64,000 bases of DNA from Penelope pileata (lineage: Eukaryota; Chordata; Aves; Galliformes; Cracidae), in assembly GCA_013396635.1 (NCBI GenBank), contig WBMW01000023.1:62001-126000 (forward strand). The letters run 5' to 3'. Numbering within the stretch: the stretch's first letter is position 1; the number at the start of each line of letters is the position of its first letter. Positions 14,001 through 27,084 of the stretch are shown here, in pieces. The notes under the pieces were generated by a model that saw only the letters and a program-made list of their open reading frames with translations, did no database searches and had not been told where the DNA came from. Made by a program: the position numbers and the translations under genes.

Positions 14001-17000
14001 GGCTGGCTTCAAATATTGCACACTTGTAACAAGCCAAATCCCACCATTAAGAGGTTTAGCCCTGCTATGATTGTCAAAATCTGTCTATTACAACGTCTAT
14101 TTCTCCTGTATTCAGAGAATTAACAATGAAAGTACTTTTTGACATGCTAAATGAGATTTGGGACACTTAACAAGAGTTGGCTCAAAACTGCTACCTCAAG
14201 AAATATAAAATGGCAGCGATGTTGACACTGCATGACAAATTATATGTTCCTTAATACACTATGTCACTCCATTCAGTTTTATAATTGGCACCGACTATGG
14301 CTGAAATCTGATCCAAAGCATACAGAATTAACTGGTGCTTGCTTTGTCCCTCAGTATTTTCTAGGCTACAGAACTTCATAAATATTTACTCAACAGGGTG
14401 GCATACTATTTTTTCCCATAAAATATACATGTCCATATCTGTAATTATATAATTAGTTTTTTTCTGTCAGATGACTGGCTAGCTGTGTGCAGCCAGCTTA
14501 GACTGCCAGTGATGGGAAACTACCTTAAGAACTCAAATAAAGAAAAATCTCTATATAAAGACTGTTGTACCCATTGACTTCTGCCAACCTCATTAAAACC
14601 ACTGGAATTGCAGAGGTCATTAGTCAGCCTATATTGCTCAGCAGAAAGATTTTCAAGGAACCATTGTTCCAGGGAGAAGCACTGTCAGCATTAACTCTGG
14701 AGACACACCAATTTCTATTCAATTCACAACTCAATTCAGTACCCTCACGGGCCTCTCCCCATGATTTTGTCCAATTCCCTTTGGAAATATTTAGTCTTTT
14801 TGGTCTTTATAGCATTCTGTATCCTAACAGTGTATACCCCAGGGGCTCCTTACTTTTTGCACTGAGTTTATTCTTCATTTGCAGGCTCCTTGGTTAAGAC
14901 TTTGTAAACCACTGTTGGGTCCATTCTCACATCACTCTGAGGACTCCAAGGTCCTAATCAGCTTAATCTCTCCTAGCATGGAGACCCCTCTGTTGTGCTG
15001 GCCACTGCCTCTCTCTCTCCAGGTCTGCCTCAAGCCACAGAGGGGAAGATTCACTCCAGGAGCTGCCCAGGCTCTCTCCAGCTCCACATGCTGGGGGAAG
15101 TGATGCAAGGACAAGTAATAAAGTGCCAAAAGAGCACAAATTTTCATGGATGTTGCAGGGATCAAAAGTCAGGACCTTCTTGAACCCCTCCCCCAAACAA
15201 ATCCACATCTGGACATAAATGACTCACTAATCCTATTAGAAAAGAGCATCTTAGACCCGTACTGTAGTACAAGCTCCATCTGCATTCACAGAAATGTAAT
15301 TCAGGAGTGACCCAGATTTACAGTAGATAAACAGTGACGTAATGCTGGTGTGAGAGAAGAATTACACCCTCATATGGATATATACATGAGCAAATATATA
15401 CATATATATAATTTACATTTCTTAGAGAACATTGTAAACTCCTCAAACAGCCTCTCAAGTAGGAAACTAAAAGTAAACACCTTACACATCTCTGGAACCT
15501 TAAGATGCCATTTCCTTCTAAATAGAAGAAATTCAGACTATGGTTAGCTTTATTTTCTCCAGAGCTGGTTACAGTCATTGCACAGATTTTCAGAAGTCTT
15601 GGAAGCACAGAGCTCTCGCTGGCGCACCCACCAGAGGCTCTGCTCACAGGTTCATGTTTGGATATTAACTTTAGAACCATTTCCAAGGATTTTTAACTGG
15701 GCCACAAGTATGTGCCAAGCAAGTGAAACTTATTACAGACTCAAGCTTCTAACATGAGAACTATTTGAAAGGGGGAAAATCAGCTCTGTTTATGATTTAC
15801 AAAGAACAGAAACAGCATTTTGGTTTCATTTCTGTTTCAGATATTTTCAGGAATTAGAATTGTACATATATACCTGACGTCTGAATAATACTGGTCTTGT
15901 TGATGCAAACAACAGCCTTAATATTTGCTAAACATCATTTTCTGTGTGCTTATTTCCTCAAGTTTTTCTCATGCAATTATTTGACAACTAACACTTTCTG
16001 GTAGTCCCAAATTTGGCAACATTTTGGAGTGCAGAATGCGATGATTACCAGAGAGACACGAGTAGCACCCGGATTGGGTTAAGCGACACCCAGCAGGTGT
16101 ATCCAGAAAGCTCCAGGGCACTCCTCAGACACAAAAGGACACATGGAAGATTCCTGGGCTTTGCTGGAAGTTCATCTCAGTCCTACAGCCAACCTATGCC
16201 ATCACTGTCTTTTTTCCTTTTATCATAATCACTTGGGCTCCTGGGTAATTGAAACAATTAGGGTGATTAATTGCATGTTTGCAATAAAAACAGAATACTG
16301 AGAAGGGTTATATTACAGGCTAAATATTTTCAGAAAACTCTATCAGCTGGTAGACATAACAAATGCGATCAGTCCACTGCAACACGAAGCTGTGCACGTT
16401 GTGCAAACTGGTTTGCTCTGGAACTCAAATCTCCTTAAAAGAGGCCAAAGTGTTTAAAAAAATAAACTAAGTCAGAGTGCATAGGGGGAAAAGAAATATT
16501 GACATGTGAGGCCACTGTACTTCTAACATAAAGAAACATTGTTTTCCCTTTGGTCCTTTTATTGTCTAAATAGAGACTGCAAAGCATGGGAGAAGGCGCA
16601 CAACAAGGCAAAGTGCACAAGTGAAGGTCATTAGCTTTTGCTTGCAAGTAATGAGTTGCATTGAAAGGAAAATTAGAAAAGCACACAGTGGGATACCTAC
16701 AATGCTGACACATTCCTTAATGACAGCAAGAAGGCAAGCTGACCTGCCTGCAACTCCAAAGATTTTGGAGAGGGAGCTTAAACCCCTGAACAGAAGATAC
16801 TCACACTGGATGTTTCATTTACTAAACCCTTGCTTACAAATCTGGGCTTTCATCTTCTACTCATCAGTGTGCTGTTGAAATGCTACAACCAAACCTTCTT
16901 TCTAGATTCTTTGCAGTCACTTGGTCTGGAAAGATTCACTTTAACTGATGGGCACATGAGCGCTTACTCAAACACACTTTTCAAAGAAACCATAGTCAAG

Positions 17001-20000
17001 AACCGGCATCATCTACTCCTGCTTTTAAAAACGTGAGAGGCAGAGAACAATTCCATGTAAAGGACTGATCTCCTGCATCTCCCACAATGAAGCCAGACTC
17101 AACTCATCTATCACAATGCTGTCACCTGGCCACCATCTTCCTGTCTTCTGAAGATGATAGCTGCCAACATTGTGTGATAAGCTCAGGTGTGCTCTGCAGA
17201 AGGGCTGCACATCTCTGAGCAGGCTCTGCACTGACTTGAGCAGACTGCTGTCAGTTTAGGAGCCACAGCTCTTGCTGTCATCAGCACAGGGGTGTCTGCC
17301 TCATGTTCCACACGTGCCCTGGGGCACCTCAGTCCGAAATATTTTTTAACATGAGTGAATCTATAGGATCTTGTCCAGTGTGCTCATCAGTTGTGTCTTC
17401 CCTTCTGCTGAGTCTTCACCAGGCTGTTCAGTAAGGTGCACTATAAAATTTCTACATAAATAAAAAGCCAGCTTCTTACATTACTCACACTACCACATAG
17501 GTGCTTCATTACAAGGAGAAAGAAGTGAACAGTGAAAGGTTTTATGTTCCATTTGCATGATTGGAGACTTTGTGCTTTAACACAAGCACCAGGGTCAGAG
17601 GGCAGGAACACCCTGTTTTCTTTCCAGCCAGCATGAAACTGATGTTTATTAGATGAGTGTTTTGTTCTATTTAAGTCGATTACATTTTAACTCAGTTCAA
17701 CAATGCTGGAAAACGTGACAGAATATTCCAGAGCCTTTAATCAATGACAACTTAATGGAAAAAATGTTTTAATTTTAAAATAGGAGTATATTGCAGCTCT
17801 AGTATGTTCTTTACGTCAGTAAGTCTACCTTTTTGATTCCAGTCACTGCCAAGTGTTTGTGTCTGTGCTGGGGAAATCTGTGCTAAACGTTCCTCTTTAG
17901 CTGAGAAAAGTCCTCTCAAATGCCAGTGGTTCTTTCAACTTATAATTGAAGAAATTGCCTTTTCTTTTTAACTGTGAAACATTTGTCAGGTTTATTAAAT
18001 AAGTAAGGATTTGATAGTTAATAAGCAATATGATAGCACAGGAGAGGTGGGGGGGCTGGAGAAAGGCTGAAAGGGTTGTTCCGTCCTGTCATCCAGGCAC
18101 ATCTATAGCTGTTCAGTGTTTAGACATCCATCTTCCCTTTTGTTAGGCTTCTCATTGAAACACAGTAATTAGCTCTGAATTTGCTTCCTTTAGCTACAGG
18201 TTGTTACTTCTAAACACAAAAAGACTTGTTCCTACTGGGGAGGAAGCATCCTTCCCCAGCTTGGACCAAACTTTGCATTCAAATATCCAGTTTGCTATGG
18301 TCATACTAACTACAGTTTGGTCACAGCAGAAAAGGCAAACAGAGCCAAGAGCCCATTTCAATGGTAAAGTGACTGTGCAAAAAAAAAAAATGAACGTTTC
18401 CATTGTCATTTTGATCAGTATCATTATCAAAAGAAAGCATATGCTTGCTTAAATCAAGGCCCAGAAAAATTAAAGTAATCAACCACTAGTTCAGTGAGAG
18501 CTTTTGTAAGCACTAAAACTATTCATGAAAATGCGATTTTTCTTTTAAATACAAACCCATTTTTAATCCACTTCTCACTTATTACTCAGTACACTCCTCT
18601 TATTCCATTCACATTTTGTAAAATACTCCTTAGCAAGGAATAGAAAGATAGTTTAAAATATTCTGCTTTTTCGGGCTTTGGTAAACTGTAAAATATACAG
18701 TAACTCTAACAGGTGGCATTCTAAAATGGCAAATAAAACTGACTACTTGATGTTGTTTACACACAGAAGAAAAATAAACCACCTATGGGAAGAGATCTTA
18801 TTTTCCTAGTCAGGACACTAAAAACAGCTTCTGTTAGCTTATGTTAATTCAAGCATTACTTATTCACACAGGTAGCCTTACCTTTGGGTACCACACTTTC
18901 CTGAGAAGATAAACATCACTTCTGATGCTAGAAATTTGCTAGAGTAAGGTATCAGCTTGGCCTCTTCACTTCAGCCACAGCTCAGCATGAACAAAGCAGT
19001 CAATTCCATCTCAAGTTTTATTATTCTACCTGCTGAAACTTTGCAGTGCATTGAGGTTGTAGTTTCAAGCTTCTTTACCAGAGACAGAAGTTCCAGTGAA
19101 AATCTTGCTTTGATGGTATATGGATATGTTCTGCTCAGACTCCAAGTTAAGTAACATATCTGCATGACTGAGCTAGAGAACCAGTCCCACATACTCAGGC
19201 TAACCAAAGCACCAGAGGAGGCCTCAAAGCATGGTAACACACTTAATCCACTTTTTGGCTTGATATAACGTGGAGAGCTGTACTGTCATAATTCAATGGC
19301 TTCTCATTTAAAATGTAGTTCACTTGCACACAAGTCAGACAATTCTGAACTGCATCAGTGCTGCATGCATTCTCCAAACAGTGACTCAGTCCTGCTCCTA
19401 CTGAGAAACTGTCCCTCAACATCATCATACACGTGTGTTGTATGTTTCTAACAAGGATTCTGCTTTGGAATTTTCATTTTGGAATAATGCTGCTGGAATA
19501 TTCTAGCTAAACCTCATACACTGTCCTTACAGTTTTGCATTTTGGATCACATGCTGCTTTTCTTCCACAGAATAAACATCTTGGTAAGTATCAGAGCCTG
19601 CATTCTGACCATAGTTCAATACATAATTTTCTTTACATTTTTCAGAGTTTGCATGTGCTTTTATTGCCTCTGACTGCATGTCTCTCTGAAAGGAACTAAA
19701 TTCAATGGATGAAATACCAGCCCAAGTTAACTATGTCCAACAACAGTCACTTTCTTTGCACATTTCTTCTTAGTCAAATTTGTTTTTCTAAATTGTGGCT
19801 TTCAGTTTGATCAAATGCCAAAGCAGATAGATTTGAAGGGAGAAAAAGTTTTGTCTTATTGGACAAAGTCCATTTCTAACTGTTGTATTTGCATCTATCA
19901 GAGGAAGACAAACTTTTAGAAAATCATGCTTGAAATACGTTAAGTTGAAAAGTGAATCGTGACCAATCCTAAGTAAGTGTGTGTGACTGCAGTAGGTCCT

Positions 20001-20666
20001 CACTTCTTCATATGCTCTGAGCTACAGTCATTTTCTCTAGTTATCCTTGCTGGAGTTCCTGCTCCATAATGTGTAGAATGTGTATTCTAGTTCTTTATCT
20101 GCAAAGGCTCTTCATTTCCTCATTCTCAGTTTTCTCGTTTTTAGAGAACAGTGTGCAATTTGTCTGGGAGAAAGGTTTATATCCTAGAAGGACAAAAAAA
20201 AAAAGGTAAATATGGGAATTCTAAAATGTTTCAATCTACTGCTCTAGAACACTAACACAATAGTTACAAACACAAACACTTGTACACAGGCTGTAATTTC
20301 CAAAGCTTTCTGTTATATGATCCTAACAGCTCTCAGACCACATTTTAAGACTGAAAAAGGTCAGTAAAGCCATTGATCTGCTGAAACAAGGATAAGAGGA
20401 GAATTAACTGCCTGACTTAGCAGGCCTGAGGTCAGGTACTGAACAAAGCCTTCCTGATTCAGCTTCAACTGCTGCACCACCCTGCTGCCTGAATCACTAA
20501 GAGACAGCTTATTTAACATGAACTGGAAATCTACTTAAAAGCTATAAGACTTAAGCACTGTAATAATCACTAATCACACTGACGAGCTTCAGCTTAGAGG
20601 ATACAAGCTAGAAACAGTATAAAAATGCTAAAAGAAAAATCTTTTGCCTACAGTTATACAAAGAAG

Positions 20667-20672
20667 TTTATT
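20667..20672 (-). terminator. AATAAA signal after candidate terminal exon
   Basis: AATAAA on the minus strand, 11 bases past the TAG of the candidate exon, with a downstream U-rich element (TTTTTCTTTT) at about 20634-20643. Confidence 0.4.
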
Positions 20673-20683
20673 TTTTCACCTTA

Positions 20684-20952
20684 CTACAGAAGCGTATGCA
20701 GTTCTACGGCAGAGGGGTCCCCAAAAACAGTCTTAAATTTAAGGTAACAAGATGTATCACCACTGAACATGATCTGGAGAGAATAAACACCACTGTGTGC
20801 CATACTTAAACTAATGGGCAGTCTCTGCTGTGCATTCTCTTCTTTATAGCGCTCTGTTAGCAGGCAGATCCAGAGTTGTGCGCCATACAAGTGCCTTCCT
20901 GAGCTCAGGTTTATTCTGTGACACCACAAGCAGCCATTATCCTCTGAACTAT
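20684..20952 (-). CDS. candidate terminal exon of an unrecognised gene
   Basis: The minus-strand open frame runs about 89 codons from a possible acceptor (GTCTGTCTCATGCAACAG|ATAG at 20952) to TAG then TAA (20686-20681). It has protein-like composition, for example LYGAQLWICLLTERYKEE, then LPISLSMAHSGVYSLQIMF and YLKFKTVFGD, with alternating hydrophobic positions like beta strands. AATAAA follows the stop by 11 bases and a U-rich stretch follows that, as at a real mRNA 3' end. The frame has no convincing ATG of its own, so it would need an upstream exon. I do not recognise the family. It could be chance, a retrocopy fragment or a real small gene driven from the CpG island 0.75 kb upstream. Confidence 0.4.
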
Positions 20953-21417
20953 CTGTTGCATGAGACAGACTACATGTCACTGCGTTTCTTCAGTGCAACT
21001 ACCTGCACTGCTTTAAGAGGAACATGCATACTTGTTATAGCCTTACAGTAATGGAAAATTCACAACATCCTGTTGGCAACCTGCTCCACTGGTTAACTGT
21101 CTTCTGAGCTTCACTTCCGAGCTTGGAAACTGGTACAAGCAAACCAAATTAGTTCGGCTTTAAGAAACACCGTGGAGGTTTAACTTGATCTGACAGAGGC
21201 TTCATTTGACCTTGAATCTTAGACTGAGCAAGTTTAAGGAAATATGCACACGTCTCACAGGGCTAATGTTAGGACTACATGTCCAGCAGAGCTAAATTTA
21301 AGCCCAAGGGGCCCAAAACCGCTAATTGCATTAGCTTGCTTTAAAAAATAAAGGTATTTTTGCTTAAGACTTAAATGCTTTGCTTGTTTTAGCCTACAGG
21401 TTTTTTTTTTCTTTTAG

Positions 21418-21504
21418 ACATGTATTTTTTGTTCTGCACCAATGAACAAACAGTTGCAAGAGAAGCCATCATTTGCATTGACTGTTATCTGTATTATAAG
21501 GATG
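21418..21504 (+). other. exon-like segment, unproven
   Basis: A T10-C-TTTTAG acceptor (ending 21417) is followed by 87 open bases (29 codons, with FCTNEQTVAREAIICIDCYL) and a donor ATG|GTAAGC at 21505. Good splice signals around an in-frame multiple-of-three segment are suggestive. It is on the strand opposite to the nearby minus-strand candidate exon, and no partner exon was found. Confidence 0.2.
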
Positions 21505-21704
21505 GTAAGCAAGGCGTGTGCATTAAAAGCACAACCCTGCCCAGTCCAATCACAAAGGCATCACTCACGCTCTTATTGCACCCCCCCACACCCCAAGTAA
21601 CGCACCGAGGAACCTCACATCATGCATGGCAACTGCAGCAGGAGAACTGCAAGAGAAGAAAGCCTTCAAATCTAGCTGGGACACTCGATCTGCAGAAGTA
21701 AATG

Positions 21705-21990
21705 GACATCTCAGTGACGCCAGCGCTGAGGCGGGGCACCAGACACACACACCCGGGGAACCGAGCGGGCTCAGCACCGCGATGCAGCAGCAGCCGCCCG
21801 CGTCACGCCGCCGCCTCAGCCCAACGGCCGCGCACGAGCCGCAGCCGTTGGCCGCACAGCGCGCGCGAAGGGCGGGAATGCGCCCGTGGTAGCCACCTCA
21901 GCGCTCGCCCCGCAGGCAGCGCCCATTAATTACCGCCCGATAACGAAGGGCCGAACCTGCCCGCCCCGCTTAACCCTTGAGCGAAGAGCT
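21705..21990. promoter_or_regulatory. orphan CpG island, probable promoter
   Basis: About 285 bases dense in CG dinucleotides inside AT-rich DNA; it has no TATA box. It contains a perfect inverted pair CCAACGGC (21821-21828) and GCCGTTGG (21844-21851), each with a MYB-type CAACGG core. Two CRE half sites lie in opposite orientation (TGACG 21715-21719, CGTCA 21801-21805). Such islands usually mark promoters, often bidirectional. The nearest candidate transcript is the minus-strand exon at 20684-20952. Short open frames inside it look like GC-rich chance frames. Confidence 0.65.
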
Positions 21991-24900
21991 GCTGTCCCCT
22001 GAGGGAGGCAGCTTCCCCCGGAGCTGAGCGTGAGCACCTACCTAAGTGCCCAACTTTTAGATTTTCACGATTTTCAAGCTGTGTGAGAACGGCCTGCTGA
22101 TGTGAGCAGACCCACTCTCAGCCTTGAGAAGGTGCACTGGCATTAAAAAATGGTGTTTCAGAGCAGCCCAGATCCCTGGGATTGTCTCTGAGGAGGGATC
22201 TGCAGCCTCACTGAGGAGACGGGGAGGATCTCCATCACCAGGGTGCCAGCATGAGCAAGCAAACACACTGAAATATTGACAGAGAAATCACAGGTGGAAC
22301 AATGGGATATTAACCAGGATGCTGAAAGCCCTATACCTCCTGTTGTCTAAAATTATACAAAACAGATCTCAAGAAAACTTCCAGCGTAACAGTGCTCGGT
22401 TTGCTCCGTGGACTGGCTGGAGACCAGGGGAGCATGAAGCAGGTGCCCTGAAGCAGCCTCTGACTGTCAGGAAGCTCTGCTTCTGGATAGTTCTCTGGTT
22501 TTCACCAGCAGTAACATTTCCCCCTTCTTCAGCCTTTGAAATGTGTAGAATCATGCAGTATTTGTAAACAACATGCTAAGGAAAATACTCTGTGAGTCAG
22601 CTAAGAGTTTGGGATCTGCCAGATACCTGCTCAGGACAACACCTGCGGGCTAATCCTGTCCAAACACCACCTACTTTGGTGAGTTTGGGGGTTGGTTTAG
22701 TTTTTTGAGTCAAGGTCATCTTTTTTTCACAGACAGGCAGGAAGATGGCCAACCTGCCTGTAGCAAATCTGTCATCGCAGAACTGGGGAACATCAGGAAG
22801 AACTGTTTCGCCATGTGAGACAGTGAATGAGGAAGGGAATATCAAAATACAACTATCTGCAGGTGCTTCAGACTTCTGAAGTGTTTGAACATGAGTGAGA
22901 ATTTACTGTGGAAGAGCATGAAAAACAGTTCATTTGCACCTTGATCAGAAAAACACATTTATTAATTGGAAGCAGTACCTGTCTTGAAAAAACAAGGTTC
23001 TCCCAGGGAACTATACATGTGGCTGTTATGTGGCATTTTTTTTTTTTGTATTTGTCCTCACTTATGTGGCTTGCACACTTTTAAGTAGGTTTTAACCAAT
23101 AAGACTATATAATCCTGGAAGTAATTAGTAAATGAAACCATAAATGGCTCCACTAAAGACAATTGCATAAACTGAAAGTGGAAAGTGTGAGATCACAACT
23201 GGCCCATCATTAGAGCCATCGTTAGATCCATAGGAGATCACCCTGTGAAGTCAGTGGCAAGGTCACCAGCAGTGTTTCACAGCTGAGGAGGACAATATCC
23301 GAAGAGCCAGAGAGAAGGGTCAAGAAGGAGAACTGAGGAAAATGTCACCTACTGCAGGTAAAAATATTACCAAAATAAGCCACTTCTTTTTCTTTCTTTT
23401 TTTTTTCTTTTTTTCCCCTGAATGTTCTAGCATAGGCTCTTCAAGCCTTTCTGCTGTCTGCTAAGAGATTCCTGTAAGGATACTGTTGGAGGTAAAATGC
23501 CCAAGTAGGCAAATTGGTGTATCACTGCCTGGTCATCTGTAATGGGTGCAGAGCTCTCTCAGTGGCCTGGGCTATAATAAAGCATGCAGTGACACTCGTT
23601 TCAGAAACAGATTTCACAAAGTCTTTCTTCATATTTGGACTCCTCTGTTACATTTTGGCAAGGTAAGCATAGACACAAATCTGTGACTAATGCTAATGTT
23701 GCAGTAGTAAAATATTGGGCAAACAAATAGGAAAACCAGACCCATTTACCCATAAGAATGATTTAATTAAAGTTTCCAGTGTTCCAAAGAAGGTATGTTT
23801 CACATCATAAAGAATTTTTCTGTCATGAAAAGTATTTTTTTAAGGGGAGGGAGAATTCTGTTTGCAGCAAGCTGACTTTATTGGTTGGCAATTAAAAATG
23901 TCTTTGGATTGCTGGTCAAAATTAATTACTCATTAATGTGGAAAAAACAGCTACAGTCTTGCTGTGGATTCAGAGGTTTCCCATTGGGTGCATCTAATTC
24001 CAAGAAGAAATATAATAATAATAATTCAAAAAACACCAGTAAGACTGCTATAATCACTGTCATGCAGATACCTGCATCAGTCCAGATGTGGAAGCCCACA
24101 CCACAGAAACGTTAAGGTATTGAAGTTTGCTGTAGGGCAACGACAAATGTACGTTACCTAGGTCTGCTGAATGGACATATGACGTGATCCTTCTAGAATC
24201 CCTTGGGTTTGTTTTCCTTCTTCCAAAGCTCCTACAGAAAATGCAAATCTACAATAATCTGAGGTTTTGGACAGTGTCACAGACACCTCTATATAAAACT
24301 TGGAGCCTAAACTTGCATACCTAACTAACATTGTCAGCTCCGTACCCTTGCAAATAATTCCACTGAAAGTAATGAAATTAGTGGTGTGAGTAAACCTTGC
24401 AGACCTAGCTCCTAATTTTAGGTTTTTCCCTCCAGTGCACACTCAAACCTTGTTGCTCTGTGATGACCCAGGAGCTTGCAGTGAGGACAGAGAATTGTCA
24501 CAAATGTAACATGTTAGAAATCACTTCTTCAGATGTTCAGGTTTAGCAAGGGGGTCAATCCTCAGAAACCAGAAAATAATAACGATGACATAAAGGGTAC
24601 GTGCAGAATTCCTCCTGCATTGAGTAGCAGCTTGCATGCAGAAGTATTTCAGAAGAGGGTATAATGGCTAGCTTTCCTTTTTCTCTCCACATGAATTTGT
24701 CCAAAATCTGTGTGGCTTCAACATTAATAAAAAACAATACATTTTGGGATGATTTAGGTTGGAAGAACCTCTGAGTGACTTGTCTAACCCAAATTATTCC
24801 ATTTCATTCCAAATTGATTTCATTATCCTAAGACATTTATTTAAATAAGTGAAGTCAGAAAAGATCAGTGTTTAATTTTTGGAAACATTGGTTAGCACTA

Positions 24901-26319
24901 AGTTTGGAATGAAAATTTTTGCTTTGAAGCCCTGAAGTGCACAGCATTACAAAACCAGTTGTAAAGGAATATTTCTTCCTTGGTTAAAAAGGACAAGCTG
25001 AGCATAAAATGTAGAACAAAAACTTGTTATATCCATATAAGACAATTCTGTCAGCTGAGAATTTACATATTACATTTAACTCTCTTACCAAATAATTTAC
25101 TTATCCATGCAGAGATAAGTGCAAAAAACCTTTGGGACAAATTTCCTAAAATGTAGAAATCTGAAACTTCTATTATGTATCTGGAAATAGTAAAGCTTGG
25201 TGATGATTTTGCATCTATTTTGCCACAGATATGATGATGTTCTAAAACTCAGTCATATCCCATCTCAACCTTCTCTCCAAAATAAGACACAAGTCCGTTC
25301 TAACTTTCTTTGTAAAACAACTGCTCCATCTTCGTTCAGTCAGGTGCCTTTCTCTAGATCTTTAAATTTGCCAGATCCCTCTTGAGGTAAACACTGGTGT
25401 GCAGCAATGCAGTGAGAGATACCCTACTGGAGTGCCATACCAGCCAAAGCCAAAACTTTGGTTCACTGACAGGCAGTTCAAAAGATGGGGGACAAGGAAA
25501 ATAAGGACTCTGGCCTGGCAATCTGGAAGTGGTCACTGGCACAGCAAAACAGGGAGAAAACAGTACTGTATATGCAGTATATCTGAAATGTGCTTTACAG
25601 TCAGTGAAATGGGCTGGAATCCATCTTGCTTCAGAGATTTAAGGAGTGTAATACAACACTGAATAGGACTTTGGAAAAATATCTGGGAAGGAGACTACTG
25701 AACTGTTCATCTTGTATGTTACCTTTCCCTTCAATCTGAAATATAACCAGAAAAAAAAAAAAGCAACAAACCCAAGTCCATCTGCAGAGGAACCTGCTTT
25801 GTAGGTGCTGCTGGTATTTCTATTCATAGATTAATTTGAAAAGAGCTTTGCTCTATTCAAACACCTTAAAGAAATACTCAGATTTTTCCAAGCATGCAGC
25901 AGTTTTAAGAGGAGGTCTGGGATACTCCTGAGAGCAGAGATCCTGCTGTAAATCTAGCATGTAACAAGTTGTACATCAGATTCTTTGCTATAGATACATG
26001 TGTTTTTCAGTTTCTCCTCTTGGCAGTCTTAAGTTTGCCACTTTCACTGTCCCCCAAAACCCTGGCTGTGTGCTGGAAAAACATTTATCTACTGTATTTT
26101 AAAAGGAGGATCTGTCAGCCCCATATGATTTCTTTACATCTTGCATTGAGCAAGAGATTATTAGGGCAAGTAGCAGAAAAGAACGTTTATTTTACTGCAC
26201 TCACTTCCACAGTCTACAGTAGCAGTCGTAAGTTTCAGAATAAAAGTACTGAATCCCAAATCTCACTCCAGACAGGTTTGTTACTCAGGGCAATGTCTGA
26301 AATTTACCTAGAAAAATTG
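21991..26319. other. intergenic DNA between CpG island and CR1
   Basis: No gene recognised. It holds the doubtful CR1 fragment at 24748-24800, a T-rich tract near 23391-23415 and a short ATA repeat near 24012-24025. Short open frames have no features of real proteins. Confidence 0.6.
24748..24800 (-). mobile_element. possible worn CR1 3' fragment
   Basis: GATGATTTAGGTTGGAAGAACCTCTGAG followed by CTTGTCTAACCC resembles the complement of a CR1 3' UTR (GGTTGGAAGGGACCTCTGGAG...CTAGTCCAACCC). The tail repeat is not clear, so this is tentative. Confidence 0.45.
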
Positions 26320-27084
26320 CATAGAATCATAGAAATGTTTGAGTTGGAATGGCCCATTAAAGGCCATCTGGTCCAACTCCCCTGCAATCTGCAGGGACAT
26401 CTACAGCTAGATCAGGGTGCTCAGAGCCCTGTCCAGCCTGACCTTGAATGCCCAGGGACGGGGCTTCCACATCATCTCTGGGCAACCTGTTCCAGTGCTT
26501 CACCACCCTTATCACAAAAACCTTTTTTCTTACATCCAGTCTCAATCTCCCCTCTTATAGTTTGAAACTGTTTCCCCCTGCCCTATCACCACACTCCCTG
26601 CTAAAGAATCTGTTCCCTTTCTTGTAGCCCCCCTTGAGATACTGAAAGGCTGCTATCAGGTCACCTCAGAGCCTTTTCTTCTGCAGACTGAAAAGCCTCA
26701 GCTTTCTCAGCCTGTCCTTGTAGGGAAAGTGTTTCATCCCTTGGATCGTTTTTGTGGCCCTCCTCTGGATGCGCTCCAACAGGTCCACATCTCTCTCATA
26801 CTGAGGACTCCGTATCTGGGTGCACTACTCCAGGTGAGGTCTCACCAGTGCAGAGTAGGGGGGGCAGATCAGCTCCCTTGCCCTGCTGGCTTTGCTACTT
26901 TTGATGCAACCCAGGATATGGTTGGCTTTGTGGGCTGCAAGGGCACATTGCTGGCTCATGTCCACCTGCCATCTGGCAGTACCCCCACGTACTTTTCAGC
27001 AGGGCTGTGCTCTTATCTTTTTGTCCCCCAGCTTGTATTGATCACTGCCTCGACCCAGGTGCAAAACCCTGCACATGTAGACAT
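26320..27084 (-). mobile_element. CR1 LINE, 5'-truncated copy
   Basis: On the plus strand it starts with ATAGAATCATAGAA, the complement of the CR1 tail repeat. It continues through TTGGAATGGCCCATTAAAGGCCATCTGG and the usual CR1 3' region, ending near CTCGACCCAGGTGCAAAACCCTGCACATG. On the minus strand the end of ORF2 can still be read (KHWNRLPRDDVEAPSL). About 765 bases, lacking the 5' part, endonuclease and most of the reverse transcriptase, so not mobile by itself. It sits 1.05 kb past the DMRTB1 stop on the same strand. Confidence 0.93.

Larger units (their letters stand above)
1..20640. other. intergenic DNA, left flank
   Basis: AT-rich DNA with no recognised gene, RNA gene or full repeat element. 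Open frames of up to about 150 codons occur (3358-3822 minus, 6691-7101 plus), but they lack domain motifs, matched splice sites or biased codon use. Simple tracts inside it are listed separately. The GC-richer patch at 3300-3700 contains an exon-like donor (CCAGG|GTGAGT near 3542), not enough to call a gene. Confidence 0.6.

Noticed and set aside
25969..26565. 198-codon plus-strand open frame
   Set aside because: Its second half is the antisense of the CR1 3' region. The first half has no recognisable feature.
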